DNA of 64,000 nt from Paraburkholderia sp. C35. GTDB lineage: Bacteria > Pseudomonadota > Gammaproteobacteria > Burkholderiales > Burkholderiaceae. The stretch spans positions 203,448 through 267,447 of the forward strand of contig NZ_QBUY01000001.1 in NCBI RefSeq assembly GCF_003121405.1. The letters run 5' to 3'. The notes below the pieces were generated by a model. That model did no database searches, was not told the origin of the DNA, and worked only from the letters and a program-made list of their open reading frames with translations. Shown piece by piece: positions 9,229 to 18,699 of the stretch. How positions within the stretch are numbered: position 1 is the first letter of the stretch; each line of letters begins with the position of its first letter. Made by a program: the position numbers and the translations under genes.

Positions 9229-10039
9229 AACGCCTCTATTTGTTCGTTACTGAATAACCCGCGCGATTCTACAATATTGAAACGAATAATGATCGCCGAA
9301 CCTTTAAAAAGGCGTCGAGAATACAAATTGAAAAGTCAAATATGCGATTCACATTTTTACTGAATGGCAATAGCTACATTACTCTTATAAAGAGTGGCAA
9401 TTGTGACCGGAACTCACATGAACCAATGATGCACTCTCAAAATCAATCACATCAAACCACCCCTCAAACTGAAAACAGTGAAACGCTAATCGACATCTTC
9501 TGTACACTCAGTTGAGTGCCTAATCAAACATCAAAAACCGATTAACACATCCCCTGCCGCTCAGACACTCGAACGGCACGTTAGTTTGGAGTTTCGGAAA
9601 ACTCGCGTCCGTACTCTGCATTCAGATGGCTTTCCGGTTGCCTGCACTGTCGCCATACCCTTCGCCGCGGATGCGCCGATGCGCGGAGCTGGCAATTTCG
9701 AGTGGCGGGCGCCCGTATTAAGGGTAACGTTTATCCGTGGGCGAGCACAGGCCTGATCCAATTGCAACGATCTAGAGTGAACGTCGGCTCTCGTGTGGCA
9801 AGCCGACGTTCAACGCGCCCTCAAGCTGAGCCGGCCTATGGATGCAACTGGCCGCCGGATCCGGCAGTTCGTAACCCACCGACGATGATGAGTCGTCAAA
9901 CCGTCCATCAACTTCCGTAGCCGCCCCTGAACCGCGCTTCCCAACGCCGTAACATCGGCCGCCGCTTCCGCGCAAAAAGGGACATTGGCCGCGCAACGTT
10001 AGTGTGCCCTCGAACATGCAAGGCACATCGAATTCACCG
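9229..10039. other. Long intergenic region upstream of vgrG
   Basis: About 810 bases without a gene I can support. The part next to vgrG (9240-9560) is clearly richer in A and T than its surroundings and should hold the vgrG promoter; it includes a small perfect hairpin ACTCTT-ATA-AAGAGT at 9381-9395. The rest (9560-10039) returns to high GC and has short frames on both strands without recognisable products, perhaps decayed coding sequence. The base shift and the orphan vgrG next to it fit acquisition by transfer, but that is inference. Confidence 0.5.
9780..9810. repeat. 10-bp perfect inverted repeat
   Basis: AACGTCGGCT at 9780-9789 pairs with AGCCGACGTT at 9801-9810 around an 11-base loop. 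No T run follows on either strand, so it is not a standard intrinsic terminator. It lies in the gene-free stretch upstream of vgrG and downstream of the ybaK-type gene and could be an RNA hairpin or protein site. Confidence 0.6.
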
Positions 10040-10543
10040 TCAATCCATCAATTTCGCAGCAAGAGACAGCCAACACGCTGGATGCTCAATGCTACAAAGA
10101 AAGGCATCCAGTGAGCTTCGGGAAAGCGACACACTCGCATTATTCTCAAGTGGATGAAATAGAAACACCGCTTCCCCGGCCAACGCAGCATCAATGACAA
10201 GTTGCACCCGTTTGGCATCGTCATTGACCAGTGCGAGCGGACTCAAAGAGCCCGTACGGATGCCCAGTAACTCAAACAGCGTGTCTGCCGACGCAAACGA
10301 CAGTCGCTTACTACCGATCGTTTCAGCAATAGCCACCAGATCCAGCGACTTCGCTGAAGTCGTCACGATAAGAAAGTACTGCTCCTTCTTATCCTGCAGC
10401 AGCAGGTTCTTACAGCGAGCCCCTTCAACGGACAGCGTCAACATTCCCGACTCAGCCATATTGAGTACCGCGTCATGCTCCTCACAGGAAAACGGAATCT
10501 CCCGTTCTTCAAGAAGCTTCAATACTTCGTCTTTTCCTAACAT
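10040..10543 (-). CDS. YbaK/ProX-family aminoacyl-tRNA deacylase
   Basis: A 167-residue protein of the YbaK/EbsC fold, similar to the PrdX/ProX group that hydrolyses Ala-tRNA(Pro) or related mischarged tRNAs in trans. Visible family features are the early helix and LLEEREIPFSCEEHDAV, the strand KNLLLQDKKEQYFLIV near residue 45, and the helix region LGIRTGSLSPLAL near residue 92, where this family has its GxxxSP turn. The ATG at 10543 gives MLGKDEVLKLL. It follows the aspartase gene on the same strand after 75 bases and may be cotranscribed. The specificity is inferred from family only. Confidence 0.8.
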   Translation of the reverse strand: MLGKDEVLKLLEEREIPFSCEEHDAVLNMAESGMLTLSVEGARCKNLLLQDKKEQYFLIVTTSAKSLDLVAIAETIGSKRLSFASADTLFELLGIRTGSLSPLALVNDDAKRVQLVIDAALAGEAVFLFHPLENNASVSLSRSSLDAFLCSIEHPACWLSLAAKLMD

Positions 10544-10618
10544 GCTGTTGTTCACGTTGTTCCAGAAACAGACCGACCCCGAAACTGTACGAAGCCGGTT
10601 CCTCACACATCTCTCAGC

Positions 10619-12031
10619 TCAGGCATCAAACACGGGATACGATGCCTTGCGGATCGCCGCGATCGTTTCATCGCGAGGAAGCAAACCCGACTCGTCGAGA
10701 ATGGCGACCAGCGAGCGACCCTCAGCGACCGATTGTCTTGCAAGCTTGCTCACGCGAGCATAGCCAATTCTAGGGACAAGCGCTGTCGCGACGGCCATCG
10801 ATTCCAGCAGATGTTCCTCGTTGCGTGCCGCATCGGCCTCGATACCCTTCACGCACTTTTCGCCAAAGCGTCGAATGCCGTTGCTCAGCAACGCGATGCT
10901 GTCGAAAACGCGGGAACCGACCACCGGCTCGAAGTGGTTGATTTCCAGTTCGCCGTATTGAACCGCCTGAGCAACGGCAACGTCGTTACCCACCACGGCG
11001 AAGCTCAACTGGATCATCGCCATCGGCAGCACCGGATTGACCTTGCCGGGCATGATCGAAGAACCCGCCTGCGCCTCAGGCAGCTTCAACTCGCCGAGAC
11101 CTCCCACCGGACCCGACGACAGCACCGTCAGGTCCGAAGCGATCTTCGCAAGCGATACAGCGCACGTGCGAAGTTCTGCGGAGACGCGCGAAAACACATC
11201 CATGTTCTGCATGGCATCGAACGGATTGGCAGGCGCCTGATAATCGACACCGGTGACGCGCTGCAGATGCGCGTAGACGGCCGCGCGATAGCCCGCCGGT
11301 GCGCCAAAGCCCGTGCCGATTGCCGTGCCGCCGAGCGGAAGCGTGCGCAGCTTGTCGCGAACTGCGGCCAGTTCTTCAGCCAGACGTTCGGTCAGCGCCG
11401 CGTAGCCGCCAAATAGCTGGCCGAGGCGCATCGGTTGTCCATCCTGCAGACAGGTGCGGCCCAGATGCAGGATGTCGGCGAACTCCGTCGCCTTGCCCTT
11501 GAAGAGGGCCGCGAGTTGCGTGACCTCGCTCACGAGCGAACCGAGCATCGCGTGGGTCGCCATCTTGAGGGCGGCGGGATACACGTCGTTGGTCGACTGC
11601 GAGTGGTTCACATGGTCATTCGGATGAACGACCTCGTACGTTCCTGCAGCGTGGCCGAGAATCTGCTGTGCGCGATTCGCAATGACTTCGTTGAAGTTCA
11701 TATTGGTCGATGTGCCTCCCGAGCCTTCCATCAAATCGACCACGAGCGAGGCGTCGAAGTGTCCGTCGATCAATTCCTTGCAAGCCGCAACGATCGCCTC
11801 GCACTGTTCGCCCGTGATGACCTCGTTGTCGCGATTCGCCAACGCTGCGGCCCATTTGACCTGCGCAAAAGCGTCGCGAAACGCGGGATAGTGGGCGATG
11901 GTCAACGGTGAAACCGTGAGATTGTCGACGCCGCGAACCGTGTTCACGCCATACAGTTTGTCGCCGGGAATCGTGACTTCACCCACATAGTCACGTTCAA
12001 CACGGGCTTCGCCCTGAGCAAGCTTATTCAT
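10619..12031 (-). CDS. aspA: Aspartate ammonia-lyase
   Basis: A 470-residue member of the fumarase/aspartase superfamily, which removes ammonia from L-aspartate to give fumarate in the cytosol. It has the signature GSSIMPGKVNP near residue 320 and the substrate loop SGGTSTNMN near residue 100 with NDHVNHSQSTNDVYP near 135, the latter favouring aspartase over fumarase. The ATG at 12031 follows a GGAAGGAA ribosome site. The start overlaps the end of the LysR gene by 8 bases, so the regulator and the enzyme are likely read from one transcript, with the MFS transporter just upstream. A related fumarase or other lyase cannot be fully excluded. Confidence 0.85.
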   Translation of the reverse strand: MNKLAQGEARVERDYVGEVTIPGDKLYGVNTVRGVDNLTVSPLTIAHYPAFRDAFAQVKWAAALANRDNEVITGEQCEAIVAACKELIDGHFDASLVVDLMEGSGGTSTNMNFNEVIANRAQQILGHAAGTYEVVHPNDHVNHSQSTNDVYPAALKMATHAMLGSLVSEVTQLAALFKGKATEFADILHLGRTCLQDGQPMRLGQLFGGYAALTERLAEELAAVRDKLRTLPLGGTAIGTGFGAPAGYRAAVYAHLQRVTGVDYQAPANPFDAMQNMDVFSRVSAELRTCAVSLAKIASDLTVLSSGPVGGLGELKLPEAQAGSSIMPGKVNPVLPMAMIQLSFAVVGNDVAVAQAVQYGELEINHFEPVVGSRVFDSIALLSNGIRRFGEKCVKGIEADAARNEEHLLESMAVATALVPRIGYARVSKLARQSVAEGRSLVAILDESGLLPRDETIAAIRKASYPVFDA

Positions 12032-13007
12032 AGAGATTCCTTCCACCAACGGTAATAAGTTGTTCAATGCCCCTGCCGAGCGCTGTCAGTCTCGGCAGGA
12101 AAGATGTTTCGATTACTTCGCGCGCTGTGTCGCACGCGTCGTCGAAAAAGACGTTGTATTCGTCACGGCGCGCGACGAGATACAGCGAGCGCTCCAGCCC
12201 CATGTTCTCGACGACATGCGCAGCAACGTTGGCAGCATGCGTCACGCCCTGAAGGTGACACATCGGCGACGTAATGGCCCAGCCGATTCCTTCCGCTACC
12301 ATCGAAGTCAGCGCATCGGCGTTGTCCAGTTCCAGCCGGTTCGGTGCGCGTATCTCGATGCGCCGGAGGTATCGCTCGATCTGCATGCCCACCTGCGAAG
12401 TCCGGTTGAATCTGACGATGGGCAAGCTGTTGATCAGCGTGCGCAGGTCGTCGATACTCTTTACAGGCGTTCTGAGGTTCTTCGGCGTTATGACGAAATA
12501 CCGCTCGGAAAAGAGCCGATACCTGACGACGTCGTTGGCGTCGATCAACGGGTCGCTCGTGACAATCAGATCGAGATCGCGGCGCAGCAGCGCTTCGCCC
12601 TGTTGCGGACTCAGGCCCGTGCGAATCGACAGTTGCGATACCTTCCCCAGCAGCTTCTTCGTGAATACCGAACCACATGTCGACGCAAACGAATCCACTA
12701 GTCCAATGCGCAGATCGGGTTTGATGCCTCGTCCCGCTTCGACGACCTGTGCCTTCAGATTGGCAATTTCCTCGCTTAGCACGGCACCCCGGTTTCGCAG
12801 GGCGATGCCGAACGGCGTGAGCGCCATCGGTCGCGTTGTGCGGTTGACCAGCACAACCCCGAGTTCATCTTCGAGTTGCCGGATGATCTGCGATACGCCC
12901 GACTGCGAGATGCCCATCCTCGTTGCTGCCGCAGACATGCTGCCCTCTTCCGCAACAGCGACGAAGACCTGTACAGCGTGCATATCAATGGGTTTGTTCG
13001 ACGGCAT
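12024..13007 (-). CDS. LysR-family transcriptional regulator
   Basis: A 327-residue LysR regulator with an N-terminal HTH (AAATRMGISQSGVSQIIRQLE, roughly residues 27-47) and a standard effector-binding domain. It ends within the first codons of the aspartase gene and begins 68 bases after the MFS gene, all on the minus strand. This order (transporter, regulator, aspartase) suggests control of uptake and deamination of aspartate or another dicarboxylate amino acid. The translational overlap with aspA is unusual for a LysR gene, which is more often divergent from its target. Confidence 0.9.
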   Translation of the reverse strand: MPSNKPIDMHAVQVFVAVAEEGSMSAAATRMGISQSGVSQIIRQLEDELGVVLVNRTTRPMALTPFGIALRNRGAVLSEEIANLKAQVVEAGRGIKPDLRIGLVDSFASTCGSVFTKKLLGKVSQLSIRTGLSPQQGEALLRRDLDLIVTSDPLIDANDVVRYRLFSERYFVITPKNLRTPVKSIDDLRTLINSLPIVRFNRTSQVGMQIERYLRRIEIRAPNRLELDNADALTSMVAEGIGWAITSPMCHLQGVTHAANVAAHVVENMGLERSLYLVARRDEYNVFFDDACDTAREVIETSFLPRLTALGRGIEQLITVGGRNLYE

Positions 13008-13075
13008 GTCGTGTCCTGACGTGAGTGCGGCTGTCTATCGTTCCGCGACCGGTGCGTCGTCCGTTTCCGGGTTCA

Positions 13076-14467
13076 TCACAGGTGCGTTTTGGTGCCGCCC
13101 GGCGCAGAAGTCGCGAACGTGGCTTCATGATGTCCGGCGTCTACCTGATCGTCGGCAACGACGTCCGATTTCAGGTCAGAAAGACTCTCACTGCCCGTTT
13201 CAGGTGCCATGAAGTGGCAGAAGACGCCACCGAAAAGCAGCACCGCGACGCAGACGCCCAGCGCTGCATGAATGCCGACCTGCTGCACCGCGATCGGCAG
13301 CAGGAACGTGCTGATGGCCGATCCGAAGCGGCTCGATGCAACCGCGAGACCCACACCCGATGCGCGAAGGTGCGTCGGAAAGAGTTCGGGCGGATAGACA
13401 AACTCGAGGTTCGCTGCCGCTGACAGAACGCACGCGAAGAGGCCGAAGACCAGCATTGTGCCGACCGGGCCGAAGCTCGCATAAGTCAGCACCGCGAGAC
13501 CAAGCGCTGCGAGATAGAAAGTCCCGAGAAGAAAGGTGCGGCGCGAGATCCTGTCGATCAGCAGCAGCCCGATCACTGCGCCAGCGAGAAGCAGCACGTT
13601 ATAGACGAGGCCGCCCACGAACTTGTCCTTGACGTGCAGCGCTTCGAGTACCTTCGGCGCGAACGTCCCCAATGCAAAGTACGGAATGACCTGACAGGTA
13701 TAGAAAACGCAGCCGACCAGCGTGTTCTTGCGCCACTGGTGCGAGAACAATTGCGACCATGCTCCCTTTTGTTGCTTCGGTGCGGTTGTTATCGCCAGCG
13801 TGACTTCCGGGCCGAATCTGTGGCGGACAATGGCGAGCGCTTCGTCACCACGTCCCCGCTTCATCAGCCACATCGGCGACTCGGGAACGATCAATCGGAA
13901 CGGCAGAATCAGCAGTGCGGGAATGCCGCTCGCTGCGAGCATGATCCGCCACGCGTCGGGTCCGATGTCGCGCATCGCGAACCCGGCAAGGTATGCGCCC
14001 ACATAGCCCGCCGCCCACGCTGCTGCGAGCACGCTCAGCAGACGGCCACGATAGCGGCGCGGCGAGTACTCGGTCACGAGGGACTTGCTCACCACATAAT
14101 CGGCGCCAAGAATCAGCCCGAGCAACAGTCGCAGGACGAGCAGTTGCGAAGGCGAGGTCACGAAATACTGCGCAGCAGAGACGACTGCGAACAGCAGCAT
14201 GTCGTACGCGAAAATTGTGCGGCGGCCGTATTTGTCCGCGATGGGACCGGCCAGCATGCTGCCGAAGAACAGGCCCGCAAGCGAAGCTGCGCCCAGCAGT
14301 CCCATCCAGAGCGCGTCGAGATGCAGCGGTCCCGCCGCCATGCTGACCGCAATACCGATGATGCCGAGCACGAAGCCATCACTGAACTGCCCGCCCGTTC
14401 CGCTGAATGCGACTCCAACGTGGAACGGGCGAAGCGGCAAGTCTTCGAGTAATACCTGTTTGCTCAC
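13076..14467 (-). CDS. MFS transporter, metabolite:proton symporter type
   Basis: A 463-residue inner-membrane carrier with about 12 hydrophobic helices. It has the MFS signature GPIADKYGRRTIF after helix 2 (near residue 75), a central loop with PESPMWLMKRGR near 210 as in sugar/organic-acid porters, and FPTHLRASGVGLA near 370. The start is a GTG at 14467 preceded by AGGAG. It lies at the head of the minus-strand group LysR-aspA-ybaK, so aspartate, another acidic substrate or a precursor of one is a plausible cargo; that is inference. Confidence 0.88.
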   Translation of the reverse strand: MSKQVLLEDLPLRPFHVGVAFSGTGGQFSDGFVLGIIGIAVSMAAGPLHLDALWMGLLGAASLAGLFFGSMLAGPIADKYGRRTIFAYDMLLFAVVSAAQYFVTSPSQLLVLRLLLGLILGADYVVSKSLVTEYSPRRYRGRLLSVLAAAWAAGYVGAYLAGFAMRDIGPDAWRIMLAASGIPALLILPFRLIVPESPMWLMKRGRGDEALAIVRHRFGPEVTLAITTAPKQQKGAWSQLFSHQWRKNTLVGCVFYTCQVIPYFALGTFAPKVLEALHVKDKFVGGLVYNVLLLAGAVIGLLLIDRISRRTFLLGTFYLAALGLAVLTYASFGPVGTMLVFGLFACVLSAAANLEFVYPPELFPTHLRASGVGLAVASSRFGSAISTFLLPIAVQQVGIHAALGVCVAVLLFGGVFCHFMAPETGSESLSDLKSDVVADDQVDAGHHEATFATSAPGGTKTHL

Positions 14468-14595
14468 AGTCGTCTCCTGTCTCTGGTGTGGTGCTCGTGG
14501 CGATGCACCTTGGAGAGCAGTCTAGAGTGGCAATTTCAGGAAAACAGCAGGTGACGGGACAGTATCAACAATTCTAATACTATCTGTCAGCATGG

Positions 14596-14883
14596 ATGCA
14601 GCGGGTGAGGTCCCGGGCTGGTGGTTCCGCTGGCGGACCGCTCGCCTACGTGCGCAATGGCGACCGCATCCGCTTGAGTGTGTCTCGCCGCGAACTCGCC
14701 CTGCTGGTTGCCGATGAAGACCTGCAAAAGCGCGCAACGGAAACGCCAATCGAGCGCCCAACCGCTGAGCGCGGCTATCGCAAGCTGTTTCTGCAGACGG
14801 TCACGCAAGCCGATGAAGGCGTCGATTTCGACTTCCTGCGTGCAGCAAGTCTGCAAACCGATAAAGTACCGAAGCCGGATTAA
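14596..14883 (+). pseudogene. IlvD/Edd-family dehydratase C-terminal remnant
   Basis: A plus-strand frame whose product matches the extreme C-terminus of dihydroxy-acid/sugar-acid dehydratases: GGPLAYVRNGDRIRLSVSRR, then ERGYRKLFLQTVTQADEGVDFDFL and a short tail. A complete enzyme would be about 550-600 residues, so more than 80 percent is missing. The similarity starts near 14620 with no ribosome site or sensible start. It sits between the MFS and GGT genes, both on the opposite strand, and is best seen as a leftover of a deleted gene. Confidence 0.75.
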
Positions 14884-14903
14884 GCGCGCTTTGCAACCAC
14901 GCC

Positions 14904-16610
14904 CTACAACCCTAGCGCCCGGCCGTCGCTGCGTGGATCATGTGCGCCCGTGAAACCTTGCGCATCGATCCGTATGGCGCCGGGGTGTCCTGCCAGCTGG
15001 CTTTGCGCGGCAATCGGACTCAGTTGATGCCCGCGTTCCGCCAGTTCACTGAAAACCGTTGCGCCGGCGTCCTGCTCCAGCTTAAGGCTGTCGCGGCTGT
15101 CCGAGAACGTCTTGCCCAGCAGAAAGCGCGGGCGGCCGAGTGCCGTCAGCGGGTCCATGTCGTAATCGATCAGGCGTGTCAGCACGGCGGCGAGCGTCTG
15201 CGGCTGTCCATCGGCGCCTTGCGTGCCATATAGCAGATGCGGACGGCCCGCCTTCAGATACATGCCGGGATTGAGTGTGTGAAACGGCCGCTTGCCGCCG
15301 CGCAACGCATTCGGACTGTGCGGATCAAGGCTGAACGACGCTCCCCGGTTGTGCCACAGCACGCCCGTGTCACCGAGTACGACGCCGCTGCCCCAATCGA
15401 AGTACACCGTTTGAAGCATGCTCACGCAGTTTCCATCGCGATCAGCCGCGCCGATATACACCGTGTCGCCAGTCTTGAACGTGTGCGGCCACGGCATCGC
15501 GCGATCCATGCGGATACGGTGTGCGTGTGCGTCGAGTGTCGCAGCAGACAGCAGCCGATCGACGGGCACATCGACGAAGTCCGGATCCGCAACATAGCGG
15601 TTGCGATCGAGAAACGCGAGCTTCACGGCCTCGACGAGGAGGTGATAGTAGTCGGCACTGCCTTCGGGAATGGCGCCAAGATCAAACCGATCGAGAATGC
15701 CCATAATCTCCAGCGTGGTCACCCCTTGCGTCGGCGGGCGCAAACCCAGCAGTTCGCCATCGCGATAGGCGACGCGCAGCGGCACTTCCTCGCGAGCCTG
15801 CGCGCGCGCGAGATCGTCCATCGTAAGTGGCGAACCGGCCTGCTTCAGGCCTGCTGCGATCCGCGCCGCAAGATCGCCTTCGTAGAACTCGCGACCGCCA
15901 TGCGTTGCGATGGCATCGAGGCTACGCGCGAGCGCCGGCTGGAAGAATTGCTCGCCCGCCTGGGGAATTCGCCCGCTCGGCGCAAATACTTCAGCAAAGC
16001 CGTTCCAGCCTGTCGACTCGCTCGCACGGAATTCATGCCAGAACTGCTGTGACGGTGTGACGGGAAATCCGTTGGCGGCGTATTCGATTGCGCGCGAGAA
16101 CAGCGATGACCACGCCTGCGTGCCGCCCCACGACGTCTGGCTCAAGGTGTACGCCTTGTCCCACACGGCGACAGTGGCCGCTGCCGTGAGCGTCGCGCCT
16201 GGCCCTCGCACCGGTATCGTGCCGCGGTACTCGAGGGGCTGCGACGCGGCCTGGCCGATGCCCGACAGCGTTCGAACGTTGCCGGCGCGGTCGCTGATCA
16301 TCATGAACGCATCACCGCCCAGGCCCGTGAAGTGCGGATACGTCACGCTCAATACCGCGCCGACCGCAATCGCGGCCTCGATGGCGTTGCCGCCCGCGCG
16401 AAGCACGTCGAGCCCCGCTTCGCTCGCAAGCTCATGCGGACAGGTGACCATGCCGTGAACCGATTTCGCGAGCCTGGCCGTCCTGGCCATGTCGTCCGGG
16501 ACGTGGCCGGCTGGAAACGCGGCGCTGCTGGCTACGGCAGCCGTACTTGCCACAGAATCCCGTCGCGTGGTCCCGATGCTGCCCGATGCCGATTCAACCA
16601 ACACTGCCAT
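14904..16610 (-). CDS. Gamma-glutamyltransferase family protein
   Basis: A 568-residue Ntn-hydrolase of the GGT family. These proenzymes cleave themselves before a Thr, which becomes the nucleophile for hydrolysis or transfer of gamma-glutamyl or related acyl groups. Near residue 400 the segment GDTVYIGAADRDGNCVSM matches the cleavage site and start of the small subunit, and PTQGVTTLEIMG (about 318) and LRAGGNAIEAAIAVGA (about 70) are conserved large-subunit motifs. No signal peptide is obvious at this start. It ends an apparent minus-strand operon with DUF1097 and the amidohydrolase, which suggests an amide- or pyrimidine-like substrate rather than glutathione; that is inference. Confidence 0.88.
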   Translation of the reverse strand: MAVLVESASGSIGTTRRDSVASTAAVASSAAFPAGHVPDDMARTARLAKSVHGMVTCPHELASEAGLDVLRAGGNAIEAAIAVGAVLSVTYPHFTGLGGDAFMMISDRAGNVRTLSGIGQAASQPLEYRGTIPVRGPGATLTAAATVAVWDKAYTLSQTSWGGTQAWSSLFSRAIEYAANGFPVTPSQQFWHEFRASESTGWNGFAEVFAPSGRIPQAGEQFFQPALARSLDAIATHGGREFYEGDLAARIAAGLKQAGSPLTMDDLARAQAREEVPLRVAYRDGELLGLRPPTQGVTTLEIMGILDRFDLGAIPEGSADYYHLLVEAVKLAFLDRNRYVADPDFVDVPVDRLLSAATLDAHAHRIRMDRAMPWPHTFKTGDTVYIGAADRDGNCVSMLQTVYFDWGSGVVLGDTGVLWHNRGASFSLDPHSPNALRGGKRPFHTLNPGMYLKAGRPHLLYGTQGADGQPQTLAAVLTRLIDYDMDPLTALGRPRFLLGKTFSDSRDSLKLEQDAGATVFSELAERGHQLSPIAAQSQLAGHPGAIRIDAQGFTGAHDPRSDGRALGL

Positions 16611-16687
16611 GCCGCCTCCGTCGTACGTCGTATGTTTGCAGCGCGGGTTTCACCGGACGCACGCTGCCGCTTTTCCGCAAATTGACA

Positions 16688-17224
16688 TCAGACTTCCGGC
16701 TTCCAGCCCTTCCACCAGCGATGAGCCGTCGCTTCCGGCGCGGAGTAGCGCTCTTTCACCCAAGCATAAGCCGGGCCAAGCGCGTTCATCACAATGGCCG
16801 CAGCCAGCGCCATGACAGGATCGTTCGCTACTGGACCGAAGCCGCCGAACAGCGTGCCGAAGTACGTTGCAAAGCCGAAGAACATGCCGGGAATGAAGTT
16901 CAGGCAGACGAACAGTCGGGCGAGCGCCATCATGGTGCCGTTCAGCGTGAACAGGATCATCATTTGTGCAAGCACCAGCGTGTTGCCGCTGAAGTGCTTC
17001 GACGCCTGCTCGAAACCGAGCACGATCAGAAACGCAAAGCATGAGCCGACGGGCAGCGTCGGCCAGATGCGCTTGAGGTTCTGTGCGCTTGGACCGCCCA
17101 TCGCGAACGTCGCGGCCCAGCTGATGAAAATCGCCCATGGCGGCAAGTGCAACGGTAGCATCGCAATCGGAATCGTGGTGACGGCGAGCAATGATGCGAC
17201 GATCTCCGCAGGCAGCTTCTTCAT
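16688..17224 (-). CDS. DUF1097 membrane protein
   Basis: A 178-residue integral membrane protein with about five hydrophobic segments, matching DUF1097 (YcdZ-like) by its layout and the segments FISWAATFAMGG and LIVLGFEQASKHF. No function is established for the family. It lies between the amidohydrolase (27 bases upstream) and the GGT gene (77 bases downstream) on the same strand, so it may be a permease or membrane helper for the substrate of these two enzymes. Confidence 0.8.
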   Translation of the reverse strand: MKKLPAEIVASLLAVTTIPIAMLPLHLPPWAIFISWAATFAMGGPSAQNLKRIWPTLPVGSCFAFLIVLGFEQASKHFSGNTLVLAQMMILFTLNGTMMALARLFVCLNFIPGMFFGFATYFGTLFGGFGPVANDPVMALAAAIVMNALGPAYAWVKERYSAPEATAHRWWKGWKPEV

Positions 17225-17251
17225 GCTTGTCTCCTTGAGTTGTAGTGGACT

Positions 17252-18523
17252 TCATTGCGCGCAACAGCACGAGTGCCGGTGAATTTCGCAGTGGTGATGC
17301 GTCACCACCGTGATGCGCCCACGCTTGACGACCCACAACCTCGGCGGGATGTCGAGCAGCGCATCGGCTACCTTGAATGTATCGAGAATGACGAGATCGG
17401 CCTGCTTGCCAACGGCGATGCCGTAGTCCCGGTCGAGCCCGATTGCACGCGCGGCGTTGCGGGTGCCCATGTCGAGGATCGCCTGCTGATGCTCGGGCAC
17501 GCCGAACTGCGCGACGTGCGCCAGCATATTGCCGATCAGCAGCATGTCCGCCTTGCCGAATGGCGTGAACGCATTGCGCACGTTGTTCGACGAATAGGCG
17601 ACGTTCACGCCGGCGTTGTGCAGCGCCTTCACGGGTGTGAGACCGCGTCGCTGATTGGCCTGATCCTTACGTCCGCCCAGATAGAGATCCGTTGCAGGCA
17701 GCGTCACGATGCTGATGTCGGCCTGACGGATCTGATCCATCAACGGCCCCAGCGTGTCGGCATCCAGCGAGCCCAGGCTCGTGACATGCCCAAGCGCGAC
17801 GCGCCCCTGATAGCCAGACTCGATGGTCTTCTGCGCGATGTACGAAATCGCCGAGAAGCGCGGGTCGGTGGTGTCGTCGGCGAAATCGGCGTGCATATCG
17901 ATTGGAAGATCGAAACGCTGCGCCAGTTCGAAAACGACATCGATATGGCGCTTCGTATCCGCCCAGTTCAGTTCGTTGTACGGGCAACCACCGACCACAT
18001 CCGCGCCCATGTTCAACGCGTCGATCATCAGTTCGTGTGTGCCTTGCGATTTGAGAATGCCTTCCTGCGGAAAAGCCACGATCTGCAGATCGAGCAGGTT
18101 TTCATACTCGGATTTCAGTTCGAGCAGCGTCTCAACGCCGATCAACCCCTGGATGAGATCGACATCAGGATGCGCGCGCACGGCAACCGTGCCGTTGCGC
18201 ACCGTCATGTCCAGCACCTGGCGCGAACGGTCCAGCACATCGTTGCGTTCCTGCTTGCTCTTGAGGACGCCCGTCACGCGGATCGCCTCGTCGAGCGTGC
18301 CGAAGCGCGCAGGCAGGCGGCGGTGCAGCAGGGCCTTGTCCAGATGCAGATGCGCTTCGATCAGCCCCGGAATGGCCGCGCGTCCGCGAGCGTCGATGGC
18401 TTCATCCGCGGATGCGTCGATATGCGGCTCCAGCGCTACGATGCGGCCGTCGCGGATCGCTATGTCGACGGGTGGGTCGTCGTCGCGAACGCACACGTCT
18501 CTGATCAGTAGGTCTACGTGCAT
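17252..18523 (-). CDS. Cytosine-deaminase-like amidohydrolase
   Basis: A 423-residue amidohydrolase of the CodA/cytosine deaminase group, a cytosolic metal-dependent TIM barrel acting on N-heterocycles or cyclic amides. It shows the N-terminal metal pair in IEAHLHLDKA near residue 57, HPDVDLIQG near 118, the third His in DMHADF near 210, LGHVTSLG near 240 and the metal Asp region SSNNVRNAF near 310. It is first in the probable operon with DUF1097 and GGT. The very C-terminal end, HHHCEIHRHSCCCAQ, is rich in His and Cys, which is odd for the family. Confidence 0.85.
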   Translation of the reverse strand: MHVDLLIRDVCVRDDDPPVDIAIRDGRIVALEPHIDASADEAIDARGRAAIPGLIEAHLHLDKALLHRRLPARFGTLDEAIRVTGVLKSKQERNDVLDRSRQVLDMTVRNGTVAVRAHPDVDLIQGLIGVETLLELKSEYENLLDLQIVAFPQEGILKSQGTHELMIDALNMGADVVGGCPYNELNWADTKRHIDVVFELAQRFDLPIDMHADFADDTTDPRFSAISYIAQKTIESGYQGRVALGHVTSLGSLDADTLGPLMDQIRQADISIVTLPATDLYLGGRKDQANQRRGLTPVKALHNAGVNVAYSSNNVRNAFTPFGKADMLLIGNMLAHVAQFGVPEHQQAILDMGTRNAARAIGLDRDYGIAVGKQADLVILDTFKVADALLDIPPRLWVVKRGRITVVTHHHCEIHRHSCCCAQ

Positions 18524-18699
18524 GAAGCGGTCTCCTTGCGTCTGGGATCGATGGACCGACGTGCTCCGCGTTTCCAGTGCGTAACACGCAAGCTGGTGCG
18601 TTAGGAAGAGATTAAGGGCGTGTGCCCGCGCGAGGCATCGGGATTGACTGCTTTTTATCTAGGATTTTCCCGAGACGCACCGCACAACGCGAACGGACT

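Noticed and set aside
9381..9395. Hairpin ACTCTT-ATA-AAGAGT as a terminator
   Set aside because: There is no upstream gene reading into it closely enough and no T run; noted only as part of the AT-rich region.
9561..10026. Short minus- and plus-strand frames upstream of vgrG
   Set aside because: Low complexity, no ribosome site and no family features; treated as non-coding.
17255..18511. 418-codon plus-strand frame
   Set aside because: Antisense to the amidohydrolase with intact metal motifs; Arg-rich shadow.
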